This document shows positions 19,951 through 29,194 of a DNA stretch of 64,000 bases, piece by piece. The position numbers and the translations under genes are program-made. How positions within the stretch are numbered: the stretch's first letter is position 1; each line of letters starts with the position of its first letter. Origin of the DNA: Hyphomicrobiales bacterium (lineage in GTDB: Bacteria; Pseudomonadota; Alphaproteobacteria; Rhizobiales; JACESI01); assembly GCA_039989895.1 (NCBI GenBank), contig JBDXGY010000006.1:682001-746000 (forward strand), written 5' to 3'. The notes under the pieces are model-generated. The model was not told the origin of the DNA. It saw only the letters and a program-made list of their open reading frames with translations, and did no database searches.

Positions 19951-20638
19951 TTGTTCTCATTTAAATGATTTTATTAACCAAATTGTATAAATATTGACAA
20001 ATTTGAATAAAATATACTACATATAAACAATTAAAGTATACTTGTAATTTTGAAGAGTAGAGTAATTAGTTGTTGTGTAGTCATGGATATAGATTTAATT
20101 CGCAAGGCATCATATTATAAAAGTAGCGGCGCTAATTTTTATTTTCGTCGGAATCACATGGGTAGTCCTAGAATTAAGATAAAGTACGGACCCTTTAATC
20201 TTTTTACTAAACGTTTTGAAACAGATATTGAAACGTTTGGGAAAGTTAAAAGCCTCTTCAACTCAAGTTTTGATAAAATTTAATCCAAATATTCAATTTC
20301 AGTAAATTCAGCAGCTATATCACATGCGCTTTTAGTTAATCTACAAAAGCGTATTTTTACCTATGCATAATCAAATAAACTGTCGTAACAAATTAAGCTA
20401 CTCGATTACGAGAATTAAAGCCGCGACCTTACCTCAAGCTAAAATAAATATAGGCCATGTTCTAGGTGGGGGATTTGTGATGGCGGAAATTTTAAAATAT
20501 TTCATGAGACCATATCTGTAGCAAGCAATGATCACTTGCGCCTTTATGGTAAAAAAATAAATGAGATATGGTATCCTTGGCATGAGAATGTTAGAAACAG
20601 GTTGCTTCGGATGACATGAATTTAAGGCGTGATTTCAA
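19951..20638. other. 688-base AT-rich region with possible gene remnants
   Basis: No secure gene. On the plus strand an open stretch from 20083 (ATG) to 20283 would encode 66 residues (begins MDIDLIRKASYYKSSGANF, no good ribosome site). A second open stretch at about 20452-20619 lacks a good start but reads like protein (contains GGNFKIFHETI and EIWYPWHENVR). They could be remains of a decayed gene. I do not recognise either. The rest looks non-coding. Confidence 0.4.
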
Positions 20639-21868
20639 TTGAAAAAGATAATGTTTGTAGTCTCACTACTATTATGTTGTCTAATTTTATTTAGCTCGAC
20701 CAGTCAGTTTGTTCAGCAATTTGATAAACATCTCGCGTTTAAAATTAACCCCTTAAACAATCACGCTAGACGCTCATTCATATATGAATATCTGGCGACT
20801 TCTGAGCCTGGAAGCGATATTTCCGAACTGAAGCCAATCATATTAGAAGGATTGGAAAAAGACCCTTTTGATGGTCGCCTTTACAGTCTTCTCGGTTTCA
20901 TTGAAGAAAGTCAGGGCAGGGAAGAAGAGGCGCAAGAATTTTACATCCATGCCCGCAAACTTATCCAGACAGACCAATATGCCTTATTGCGAAGGTTTGT
21001 TTTTCAATTCAAAAAAGGTGAATACCTCAAAGCAACAAAGCTTGCTGAATTGGTCTATTTGAGGTGGCGAAACCGTTGGCCACTTATCGAACCATTCTTG
21101 GTTGAACTATTTCAAGATGAAGATTCTTACAAATCAGCAAGTCAGTTTTTCACACAATATAAATCTAGCGAGGTCGACCTTATAAAAAGTTTGATTAAGA
21201 GTGAGGATGTGCGTGGCCAAGATTTAGCTTATCGCTTGGTTATTGATTGGCATAAATCGGGTGAAAAAAATCTTGAGCATCTCATAGCATACACTAGTAA
21301 ATCTCTAATCAGAGCCGAAAAATATTCTAATGCTTATATTTTGTTTTTGCTGACGTTGAATGACGAACAACGCGAACAAGCTGGCTTTGTGTTTAATAGT
21401 TCATTTGATTTCAAACCGACAACAAGTCCTTTTGATTGGCACATCATAGATCAAGCTGGCGTTGACATTGGACTTAAAAAAACGGCGATCAAATCACCTG
21501 ATGATACATCCCTTGAAATACGCTTTCTCGGCAAACCCACAAATTTAAACAACCTGATTCAACATATTAGATTACCACCTGGACGTTTAAGATTGAACGT
21601 TAGCTATACAAATCAAAATTTAAAGAGTCCAAAACCAGTTGTTATGGGTATCTCATGCTTTAAACCAAGACGATTACTCGGTGAAGTGGCGTTGTTAAAA
21701 TCTAAAAATGAGCAAAACTCTATTGATATTGAAGTGCTCGTACCGAACGATGACTGCAAGATGCAAGTGATAAATGTGTATAATAAGAATTTCTCAAAAA
21801 GCTGGGCAAACCGTATAACGGGAAGCTTGCTTATTCACGATGTATCCATTGAAAAAGTTGGAGACTAG
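20639..21868 (+). CDS. membrane-anchored TPR-like protein of polysaccharide locus
   Basis: 409 residues. A hydrophobic N-terminal segment (MKKIMFVVSLLLCCLILF) should act as signal anchor. Residues of about 45-260 are helical and look like degenerate tetratricopeptide repeats (GLEKDPFDGRLYSLLGFIEE, REEEAQEFYIHARKL). The C-terminal 150 residues appear to be a beta domain (FNSSFDFKPTTSPFDWHI onward). The start is TTG at 20639, preceded by AAGG; ATG at 20651 is an alternative. It lies 9 bases before a polymerase/ligase gene, a pairing seen in other proteobacterial exopolysaccharide loci. Exact function unknown. Confidence 0.75.
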   Translation: MKKIMFVVSLLLCCLILFSSTSQFVQQFDKHLAFKINPLNNHARRSFIYEYLATSEPGSDISELKPIILEGLEKDPFDGRLYSLLGFIEESQGREEEAQEFYIHARKLIQTDQYALLRRFVFQFKKGEYLKATKLAELVYLRWRNRWPLIEPFLVELFQDEDSYKSASQFFTQYKSSEVDLIKSLIKSEDVRGQDLAYRLVIDWHKSGEKNLEHLIAYTSKSLIRAEKYSNAYILFLLTLNDEQREQAGFVFNSSFDFKPTTSPFDWHIIDQAGVDIGLKKTAIKSPDDTSLEIRFLGKPTNLNNLIQHIRLPPGRLRLNVSYTNQNLKSPKPVVMGISCFKPRRLLGEVALLKSKNEQNSIDIEVLVPNDDCKMQVINVYNKNFSKSWANRITGSLLIHDVSIEKVGD

Positions 21869-21877
21869 TTAGGCCTC

Positions 21878-23134
21878 ATGCATTATTCGGATGAATTCAT
21901 TAGGCGTAATTATGCTGGTTGCCTGGTTTTGTTTGCGATCCTTTTGGGAGGGACGACAAAACAAGGTATTTGGTCTGATAGCCTTTTATATGTGCTGGCA
22001 ATACCAGCTGTAATAATAGGATTTTCTAACTTATTTGAAAATAGGTTGGGAGGTTTTGCTAGAGGCTTCTGTATTGCCATTATAGTCATTCTCGTCGCGC
22101 AATTTCTGCCAATAGATATTGTGAAAAATCTACCTGAGTATCAAATACCAAGTGATGGCAGTTATTTTTTGACGACAGTTCCATCAAGAAGCTTCAATTT
22201 AATCATCACATCAATTGTTTTGCTGGGCTTCTTTCTATACCTAGCTACTTTGAGTGGAGATAGTTTGCAGTCTCTCATCAATTTCGTTTTCATCGGTGTT
22301 GCACTCAACGCATTAATCACAGTCATTCAACTTTCATTTGATTCTAAAATCGTTATCTCAGGATTGTTGCCATATACGATCAGAATGGGAACATTTCAAA
22401 ACGAAAACCATTTTGGCAGCTTGAGTTATCTTGTCATTCCCTTTCTTGCATGGAGGTTTCTATTAATGAGATGGAACCCTGTATTATATGCCATTGCAGG
22501 TTTGGTGCTGGCTGGTCTGCAATTTGCTGTGGGTGCCCGTGCTGGAATGATAATTTCAACCAGCTTATTTTTATTTTGTTTTGTTTGGGCAATAACCCAT
22601 AAAAAACCTCTTGCTGTAAAAGTGATCATCTTTTCAGTAGGCGTTGCTCTTGTTGGCTATCTATTTCTTACCCAAGAGAGTTCAAGCCTTATCGATACAA
22701 GTTCTCGCGATTACTATTTTTTGAAAAGCTGGGACATAGCCACCAAAAACTGGCTTACAGGAACGGGACTGGGAAGCTTTTTTTCAATATGGCCAATCTA
22801 TGAAGACACAACCAATCTTGGCGAAACATATATAACGCACGTACACAATGACTACATCGAATTGTTTCTAGAAACAGGAATATCATTTTTTATTTTAGTG
22901 GCAATTTTTATAGCTCTCATTGCGCGTAACGGACTAACGAATGAGTTCACACAAGCGGCAGCAATCTCAATTTTCTCTATTATGATTCATAGCTTTGTGG
23001 ATTTTCCATTGCGCACAATGGCTATATCCATGGTCTTTATATTATCGATCGCCATTATATTGACTAAGCCAGAGGAAGTAGGGGGGCGTGAAAAAAAGAA
23101 AGTTAAAAAACGCTCCAGAAAAGTTGCTGGGTAA
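21878..23134 (+). CDS. O-antigen ligase / polymerase family membrane protein
   Basis: 418 residues with about ten hydrophobic helices and a long periplasmic loop, as in WaaL/Wzy proteins. The loop holds the family's typical segment, TGTGLGSFFSIWPIYED and ITHVHNDYIELFLETG, with the HNDYIE motif. It could polymerise the repeat unit exported by the OPX/BY-kinase pair, or ligate a glycan to a carrier. A second polymerase-like gene exists at 41244. The C-terminus is a basic tail (REKKKVKKRSRK). Convergent with the dehydratase gene that follows. Confidence 0.85.
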   Translation: MHYSDEFIRRNYAGCLVLFAILLGGTTKQGIWSDSLLYVLAIPAVIIGFSNLFENRLGGFARGFCIAIIVILVAQFLPIDIVKNLPEYQIPSDGSYFLTTVPSRSFNLIITSIVLLGFFLYLATLSGDSLQSLINFVFIGVALNALITVIQLSFDSKIVISGLLPYTIRMGTFQNENHFGSLSYLVIPFLAWRFLLMRWNPVLYAIAGLVLAGLQFAVGARAGMIISTSLFLFCFVWAITHKKPLAVKVIIFSVGVALVGYLFLTQESSSLIDTSSRDYYFLKSWDIATKNWLTGTGLGSFFSIWPIYEDTTNLGETYITHVHNDYIELFLETGISFFILVAIFIALIARNGLTNEFTQAAAISIFSIMIHSFVDFPLRTMAISMVFILSIAIILTKPEEVGGREKKKVKKRSRKVAG

Positions 23135-23153
23135 TTTAATAGTGCTCTGATTT

Positions 23154-25016
23154 TTAATCAATCGACGTGTCTTTGTAGCCTTCAACCCACTTGTGTAAAG
23201 TAGCTCTAATCGCCTCAACATCTAAGCTTTTGACGGCTAATTGAAGCTCCTTTAATACCTTTCGCATTTCTTTTTCTGCTAAATGGTTTTCTTTGGCTCG
23301 GAGTATCTTGGGGTGTGGCGTTGGAAGTGTATTCTCGCCAATCAGTAGTTCTTCATAGAGTTTTTCACCAGGCCTTAGACCTGTCGTTAAAAGTTCGACC
23401 TCACCATCTGGATTTTCCGCATCCAATATAGTTTTTCCAGAGAGTTCAATCATCCTGCGGGCAAGATCTATAATTTTAATCGGTTCCCCCATATCCAGCA
23501 CAAAAACCTCTCCGCCTTCTGAATAGGAACCTGCCAAAAGAACAAGACTTGCTGCTTCAGTAATTGTCATGAAATACCTGGTGACTTCGGGGTGGGTAAC
23601 CGTTACCGGCCCGCCATTGGCAATCTGCTCTTTAAACAGCGGAATGACTGAGCCGGAAGAGCCAAGTACATTGCCAAACCGAACACTCGAAAAAATTGTA
23701 CCACTGTTTCGAGAATGCAAATCTTGTAACACAAGTTCGGCAAGACGTTTGGTTGCTCCCATGACATTTGTTGGTCTGACCGCCTTGTCGGTAGAGACAA
23801 GAATGAAACGTTTCACATTCGCTTCAACGGCTGCTTCTGCCAGTATGCGCGTACCTAAAACATTATTCTTTACACCAGCCACTTCATTGTCTTCGACGAT
23901 AGGCACATGTTTATAAGCGGCGGCGTGTAACACCACATCGATTTGATGTTCAAAGAGGACGGATTTTATTTTGTCACCAGAACCAACTGAACCAAGCACG
24001 GCGGTTAGCTTGATGTTCAATTTCTCAGCTTTAGGGACCAGTTCTTTTTCAATCGTGTAGAGATTGAATTCGGATGCATCCACAATGACAAGGTGCTTTG
24101 GCTGAACCTCAAGAATTTTTCGGCAAAGCTCTGAGCCAATGGAGCCACCAGCACCTGATACAAGGATATTAGCGCCGGTATAAGCACGTTTGATGTCTGG
24201 GACATTCAAAGTTATATTATCACGTCCCAAAAGCTCATCAGCTGACACAGGTCGCACACTGTCCAATATACCACCCGTTTTTATCATCTCGATATAAGAG
24301 GGTAGCTCAAGAACCTCGCAATCAAATTGTTCAAGCTGATTAACGATTGATCTTTTCATTTTTGGGGATATGGAGGGGATTGCCAGAAAAATCTTTCTTA
24401 CTCGGCGTTTAGCAATGAAAGGTGGCAGTCCCTCCGTAGTGATAACTTTCAATCCGCCAATTATTGTGCCTTTTAACGTTGGGTTATCATCAATAAAAAC
24501 GGTTGGTCGAAACTCGGGCGAGTTATTGAGTGCCGCAAGCATCTGTAATCCACCTGAGCCCGCTCCGTATATTGCAATGGGAATCCTACCATTTGATCTA
24601 TCTCGTAACCAGACTATGAGTGCAATCATACTGATACGGCTTGTCAAAATTAGAAGAAACATAACAGACCCGAAAATGACAGGTACTGTACGTGGTGCGC
24701 CTAGTTGAAAAATAATATTGCCAGTCGTGCCAATAATAGTAAGCAAAGCAACCCAACAAAGTGTTCTTAGTAATGCGGTGTTTTCAAAGGTACCAATTTT
24801 GATTGAATACAATCTAAGAGCCATGGAAAATATGACCCCGTTCACCAGCAATAAGACGAGAAGGGGGAAAGATTTAATGATCCAAAAGGAAGGCCATATA
24901 TCGTTTACGCGCAACATCAAGGCGATCAAGAATGAAGCGATCAAAATTATATGGTCATTAATGAGTAGGATCCAGCCCTTCACAGTGCGCGGCAGATCAT
25001 CCAAATATTTATACAT
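23154..25016 (-). CDS. membrane UDP-N-acetylglucosamine 4,6-dehydratase (PglF/WbpM/CapD-like)
   Basis: Removes water from UDP-GlcNAc to give the 4-keto-6-deoxy sugar, the first step to 2,4-diamino-trideoxy sugars or QuiNAc/FucNAc. 620 residues: four to five N-terminal membrane helices (to about 135), a CoA-binding-like domain (YGAGSGGLQML), then the SDR domain with VSGAGGSIGSELCRKI (about 285-300). The catalytic set STDKAVRPTNVMGATKR has Met-xxx-Lys in place of Tyr-xxx-Lys, as in PglF/FlaA1-type enzymes. The following aminotransferase, acetyltransferase and sugar-phosphate transferase fit a PglF-E-D-C series. Confidence 0.92.
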   Translation of the reverse strand: MYKYLDDLPRTVKGWILLINDHIILIASFLIALMLRVNDIWPSFWIIKSFPLLVLLLVNGVIFSMALRLYSIKIGTFENTALLRTLCWVALLTIIGTTGNIIFQLGAPRTVPVIFGSVMFLLILTSRISMIALIVWLRDRSNGRIPIAIYGAGSGGLQMLAALNNSPEFRPTVFIDDNPTLKGTIIGGLKVITTEGLPPFIAKRRVRKIFLAIPSISPKMKRSIVNQLEQFDCEVLELPSYIEMIKTGGILDSVRPVSADELLGRDNITLNVPDIKRAYTGANILVSGAGGSIGSELCRKILEVQPKHLVIVDASEFNLYTIEKELVPKAEKLNIKLTAVLGSVGSGDKIKSVLFEHQIDVVLHAAAYKHVPIVEDNEVAGVKNNVLGTRILAEAAVEANVKRFILVSTDKAVRPTNVMGATKRLAELVLQDLHSRNSGTIFSSVRFGNVLGSSGSVIPLFKEQIANGGPVTVTHPEVTRYFMTITEAASLVLLAGSYSEGGEVFVLDMGEPIKIIDLARRMIELSGKTILDAENPDGEVELLTTGLRPGEKLYEELLIGENTLPTPHPKILRAKENHLAEKEMRKVLKELQLAVKSLDVEAIRATLHKWVEGYKDTSID

Positions 25017-25201
25017 CTATTCTTTTACCCACCGATAACGCATAGCATCAAATCAAAACGTATTATATTTTCCACCCAGCTGAATTTAGTAATATATCAT
25101 TTTAATAAAGGTTGCAGCATACAAATAACACTTACAGTTAATCGGCTTATCCCCGTCACATCACAGTCGCGTAAAATATTCTCCACAACAGGAGAATGAC
25201 T

Positions 25202-26521
25202 ATGAGTGACAAAACCACCCGACTTAATTTACCTCGCATATTGCCATCGCAAGCCCAAAAACACGTGACCCATAATGAGGCTCTGGAAACCCTCGATAGG
25301 TTGGTTCAAACAAGTGTTATAACGAGAGATCTTTCATCACCACCAACATCACCACAAGAGGGTGATTGTTATCTGGTTGCAAATGAAGCAACGGACGAAT
25401 GGTCTGGATGGGAAGATAATCTAGCCTGTTTTGTCAACAACGCTTGGATAAACTATGCCCCAGTAGAAGGTTGGTTAGTTTGGAACCTCGATACAATGGA
25501 AATCGTTGTTTATCAGGATACAACTTGGCAACCCGTCACTACTGAAACATCTGTTAATCCAGTTTCTCTTCTTGGTGTGAATACTACGGCAGATGAAGTC
25601 AACAGACTGTCAGTCTCATCTCCGGGCACGTTGTTCAATCACATCGGTGAGGGACATCAAATGAGAGTCAATAAAGCTGAAAAAGATGATGTTGGAAGCC
25701 TGCTTTTCCAAACAGGGTTTTCTGGCAGGGCTGAAATAGGCTTGGTCGGTGATGACGACTTGCACCTGAAGGTGACAGCAGATGGTGAACAATGGAATGA
25801 GGCTTTAGTTGCAAATTCTGAAACTGGTGCAGTCCTATTACCCAATACAGTTTTCACACCCAATATACTGCCTGACAGCGGGCGTTTCATATCTTTTAAT
25901 TCTAATGCAACTCTCTCAGGCGTGCCTTATCAGCAACCCTCCTACATTTCGCAGGTTTCAGGGGCAAGCTCGGAGTTATTCGCTAGTTTTCGGCACAATA
26001 ATTCAAGTTTCGGAGGAACGGCCGAAGAACTTGATCCAAGTATTATTGAGTTCGTTACAAAATACAAAACGAATACAAATGGAAGGCGTTTTGGTGCTGA
26101 TTGGCATGCAATAAAATTCACTCAACGGCTAACTGCACCATTATTGGCACCATTATCACATGACCAGATCGATTTTGGCTTAGTGTTGACGACGCGCTCG
26201 ACACCGGTTTCCTACCAAATGACTGCAAGTTGTTATATCAAAGTTATTTCAGGTGAGGTTTTGATAAACACGAGTAATTCTAATCGTGTGTATGTTGAGG
26301 GTGAACGGATATTCGGAAATCAAGTTGTGCGTGCTGATGTAGGGTGGCAGCATATCTTATTTCATCCAAAGCCAAACTCTTTTGGATATAACTTCAGAAT
26401 GTTGGATGTACTCGCTTCAGTTAATTCAGAAGTCGCAGTCGCATTACCAACATTCATGGTAGGGGAAGTGATTTTACCTTCGAACGTCGGAATACATCCC
26501 AGTGTCCACGTTTACGGATAA
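25202..26521 (+). CDS. DUF2793 domain protein (phage-tail-associated family)
   Basis: 439 residues, start chosen at the ATG with GGAG seven bases upstream (a second ATG six bases earlier is too close to it). The N-terminal 105 residues (LNLPRILPSQAQKHVTHNEALETLD, EGDCYLVAN, GWLVWNLDTMEIVVYQD) look like DUF2793. I know this domain from alphaproteobacterial phage tail and gene-transfer-agent neighbourhoods. The rest is beta-rich and unrecognised. No signal peptide and no other phage gene nearby. It is transcribed alone, divergent from the dehydratase gene and convergent with the aminotransferase gene. It may be a structural or glycan-binding protein; its role in this locus is unknown. Confidence 0.75.
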   Translation: MSDKTTRLNLPRILPSQAQKHVTHNEALETLDRLVQTSVITRDLSSPPTSPQEGDCYLVANEATDEWSGWEDNLACFVNNAWINYAPVEGWLVWNLDTMEIVVYQDTTWQPVTTETSVNPVSLLGVNTTADEVNRLSVSSPGTLFNHIGEGHQMRVNKAEKDDVGSLLFQTGFSGRAEIGLVGDDDLHLKVTADGEQWNEALVANSETGAVLLPNTVFTPNILPDSGRFISFNSNATLSGVPYQQPSYISQVSGASSELFASFRHNNSSFGGTAEELDPSIIEFVTKYKTNTNGRRFGADWHAIKFTQRLTAPLLAPLSHDQIDFGLVLTTRSTPVSYQMTASCYIKVISGEVLINTSNSNRVYVEGERIFGNQVVRADVGWQHILFHPKPNSFGYNFRMLDVLASVNSEVAVALPTFMVGEVILPSNVGIHPSVHVYG

Positions 26522-26567
26522 TAGATGTCGACCATCGACGTTGGCTTACGTTGATAGCGCATAATTA

Positions 26568-26604
26568 GCGGGCATATCTAATTCAAATCAAGCGATATGC
26601 CCGC
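26568..26604. promoter_or_regulatory. 10-bp stem-loop at convergent gene ends
   Basis: GCGGGCATAT and ATATGCCCGC are perfect inverted repeats around 17 bases, spanning the stop codon of the aminotransferase gene. No T-run follows on either strand, so it may be an mRNA 3'-end stabiliser or weak terminator. Confidence 0.5.
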
Positions 26605-27783
26605 AACATCAACTCCCGGGTGCACAACAAACAATAGGCTGGTTTCGCCAAGTTTTTGTGCATTTGGAAGTCGGTTAGCAGGTCTTAGCCTTGTATTATC
26701 AAAGGCCCGCTCTAGATAAATCTCGCTGCAACTGCCTTGCATGCATGGTAAACCTTGCTCTGCAATCATGCCGATAACATCGTCGCGTGAAATGTCGGTG
26801 GGTAGGTTTTCAGGCTGCACAAAGGCGCTGAATTTATACCATGCGTGCTTACAAGCCCCGTCGGGGTTGCATGGTTCTTCGCATGCCATACATTGCAAAT
26901 CGGGAACGCGAAGCCATTTATCCGGCCCGCTAAACGGCATAAGTAATTTCTTGAGAGCCTCTGCATTTTCCGTACGTTGGCGTGTCCATGATGGTAAGCG
27001 TTTCAACTGTATTCGGCCTATTGCGCCTTGAATTTCCGTCATCCGCCAATTGGTTCCAAAGCTTTCATGCAGCCAGCGAAACCCTGGCGGATGATCACGG
27101 TTAAAGACAGCATCGTAACTCTTGCCATGATCTTTGTAGGCCCACATTCTTTTCCAAAGATCTAAATCATTACAAGTGACCATGCCGCCTTCGCCGCCTG
27201 TGGTCATGATTTTATCTTGGCAAAATGACCATGCGGCCACATCTCCCAAGCTGCCAACTGGCTTGCCCTTGTATTTAGCACCATGGGCCTGTGCGCAATC
27301 TTCTATGAGCTTGATGCCACGACCTGCAACAAGATCGCGAAGGGCGTCCATGTCACACGGCCAGCCAAATAGGTGCACGCACAAGATGGCTTTCGTATTT
27401 ACTGAGATATGAGGCGCGACTGTTTCTGCTGTTATGAGCTGAGTTTCTAAATCTACATCCGCAAATACGGGAATGGCGCCAGCGTTTACAACACATGATA
27501 CTGAAGCCAAGAAGCTGCGTGGCGTTACGATAACTTCGTCAGAAGCTGATCCGCCATTATGCGACCCTATTCCAAGCCCAACCAGCGCTAGGTCAAGTGC
27601 AATTGTGCCATTGGAAACTGCAATTGCATGTTCGGCACCTGCAAATTCTGCAAATTCTTTTTCGAATTGCTTGCACTCATCGCCAGTCCAATAATTCACC
27701 TTGTTAGAAAGCAATACACGCTGCACAGCATCTGCTTCTTCTTGTGTGAAATTTGGCCAGGGAGGGAAGGGTCCGTGGAGCAT
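26578..27783 (-). CDS. DegT/DnrJ/EryC1/StrS sugar aminotransferase (PglE-like)
   Basis: PLP-dependent transaminase that should aminate C4 of the UDP-4-keto-6-deoxy-GlcNAc made by the PglF-like enzyme. 401 residues. Cofactor residues are visible: AVSNGTIALDLAL, IEDCAQAHGAKYKGK and the Schiff-base lysine in FCQDKIMTTGEGG context (read CQDKIMTTG then GEGGMV). An unusual Cys-rich insertion follows at about residue 300: CMACEEP, CNPDGACKH, four Cys in 17 residues, which could bind a metal. It ends the minus-strand block and follows the acetyltransferase gene by 3 bases. Confidence 0.9.
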   Translation of the reverse strand: MLHGPFPPWPNFTQEEADAVQRVLLSNKVNYWTGDECKQFEKEFAEFAGAEHAIAVSNGTIALDLALVGLGIGSHNGGSASDEVIVTPRSFLASVSCVVNAGAIPVFADVDLETQLITAETVAPHISVNTKAILCVHLFGWPCDMDALRDLVAGRGIKLIEDCAQAHGAKYKGKPVGSLGDVAAWSFCQDKIMTTGGEGGMVTCNDLDLWKRMWAYKDHGKSYDAVFNRDHPPGFRWLHESFGTNWRMTEIQGAIGRIQLKRLPSWTRQRTENAEALKKLLMPFSGPDKWLRVPDLQCMACEEPCNPDGACKHAWYKFSAFVQPENLPTDISRDDVIGMIAEQGLPCMQGSCSEIYLERAFDNTRLRPANRLPNAQKLGETSLLFVVHPGVDVAGISLDLN

Positions 27784-27786
27784 CTG

Positions 27787-28437
27787 TTATTGTTCCTTAA
27801 AAGGTTTGGCAGGCGTGCCTGTAACGGTCAAACCATCGGGTATATCATTAACAACTGTCGCCCCAGCACCAACTGTAACATCGCGGCCAATTGTTACACC
27901 TTGTTTGATGGAGGCGCCAATACCAATCCACGAGCGGTCACCAATACGACAGCCGCCAGCGATATTTGCTCCAGGTGAAACATGTACGAAATCCCCAATC
28001 ACACAGTCATGATCAATGGTACACGCTGTATTGAGTATCGTGCCACACCCAATAACTGTATCAGGGTTTACAATCACACCTGCAACCGCAAGCACGCCAA
28101 AATTAAGTGTGGCATATCGGGAAATGTTGGTTGAAGGGTGAATGAGTTGAACACATTCTTGAAGCTTGCATTCTTTCCATAATCTTTCACGGGTCTGATT
28201 ATTCCCAACCGTTAAAAAGAATGCACAGCCTTGTGCTTTATAATTATCAATGCTCGTTAAATCACCGACAATTTTCCATGAACCGTTTGTCTCACGCTCT
28301 GGATAAGATTGGTCAAGAAAGGTGATATCCTTAAAGCCGCAAATTTCAGCAATATCAGCGGCTACTTTGCCGTGCCCACCAGCACCAATCAAAAGCAGTC
28401 TACGGCCAGTATCAATCGTTGGTGTATGTGAAGCCAA
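27787..28437 (-). CDS. PglD/NeuD-family sugar O- or N-acetyltransferase
   Basis: 216 residues: an N-terminal Rossmann-like half (RRLLLIGAGGHGKVAADIAE) and a left-handed beta-helix half with hexapeptide repeats (ASIKQGVTIGRDVTVGAGATVV), as in PglD. The catalytic His sits in TACTIDHDCVIGDFVHVSPGA. In the PglF-E-D pathway it N-acetylates the new 4-amino group, giving a UDP-2,4-diacetamido-2,4,6-trideoxyhexose such as di-N-acetylbacillosamine. Its gene neighbours are exactly the predicted partners, which supports this over sialic acid O-acetylation. Confidence 0.88.
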   Translation of the reverse strand: MASHTPTIDTGRRLLLIGAGGHGKVAADIAEICGFKDITFLDQSYPERETNGSWKIVGDLTSIDNYKAQGCAFFLTVGNNQTRERLWKECKLQECVQLIHPSTNISRYATLNFGVLAVAGVIVNPDTVIGCGTILNTACTIDHDCVIGDFVHVSPGANIAGGCRIGDRSWIGIGASIKQGVTIGRDVTVGAGATVVNDIPDGLTVTGTPAKPFKEQ

Positions 28438-28446
28438 AGCGGGGTC

Positions 28447-29157
28447 CTATTTTTTGCGCAGGGCGATGTAATAGACAACCTTGAGCGAATTTAACCCAAG
28501 AAGATTGACTGCTCGTTCATATAGATATCCAAACACATATGTGAAAGCAGATATACGCAAATATTCTGGACGACCTTCTTCAGCTTCAATGTAAAGCACC
28601 TCATAGCCGTTCTCTTCAGCATGGCGTTTGATATCTTTATAAGTGTTCAAAGCATATACAGTCGGGAAAGTATCAACGACATTACGGCCTCTTAGCTTAT
28701 TATAATAAACATGAAACCAGTGCGGTGTGAGATGAGCAATAATAGGCATGTAGTGCCAAAAATTGGGTGTCTTGGCTAAGAACAATCCACCTTGTACCAG
28801 AACCCTGTTTACTTCTTTCAAAAAGGGCTTGGGGTCGGCAACATGCTCCCAGACATTACAGGAGAAAGCCAGATCAATTGTAGCGTCTTCCAGTTTGGGG
28901 AGCTCGCCATCTTGAAACAGCATCGGCTCATCAAGATAAGGATTATCCATGGCAGCCGGATCAATATCTGCTCCATAGACTTTCTTGGCGATATCGCGAA
29001 AATTCATCGCCGGTTCCGCGCCACGGCCTGAACCAACATCCAATAAGGTCATATCTGAAGATACTTTCTCCAAAATACGCTTACGGAAGTTTTTAGCATC
29101 CCATGCATGTTCGTGATTGGGATACCAAAGCTTGTCTAGGCGCTGTACGAGGCTCAT
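28447..29157 (-). CDS. class I SAM-dependent methyltransferase
   Basis: 236 residues. The SAM-binding loop is LLDVGSGRGAEPA at about residue 38, followed by YGADIDPAAMDNPYL and DLAFSCNVWEHVADPKPFLKEVNRVLVQGG, the normal Rossmann methyltransferase order. The C-terminal part is less conserved. Its place between the acetyltransferase and the initiating sugar transferase suggests methylation of a sugar or of the growing glycan end, but the acceptor cannot be read from sequence. Confidence 0.85.
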   Translation of the reverse strand: MSLVQRLDKLWYPNHEHAWDAKNFRKRILEKVSSDMTLLDVGSGRGAEPAMNFRDIAKKVYGADIDPAAMDNPYLDEPMLFQDGELPKLEDATIDLAFSCNVWEHVADPKPFLKEVNRVLVQGGLFLAKTPNFWHYMPIIAHLTPHWFHVYYNKLRGRNVVDTFPTVYALNTYKDIKRHAEENGYEVLYIEAEEGRPEYLRISAFTYVFGYLYERAVNLLGLNSLKVVYYIALRKK

Positions 29158-29194
29158 ATATGAAAACCTATCTTAAAAATAATAGTTATAGACA

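Noticed and set aside
23569-23916. 115-codon ORF antisense to the dehydratase gene
   Set aside because: Shadow of a well-conserved gene; composition follows the other strand's codons.
25202-26521. Prophage or gene transfer agent
   Set aside because: Only one phage-associated domain; all neighbours are polysaccharide genes.
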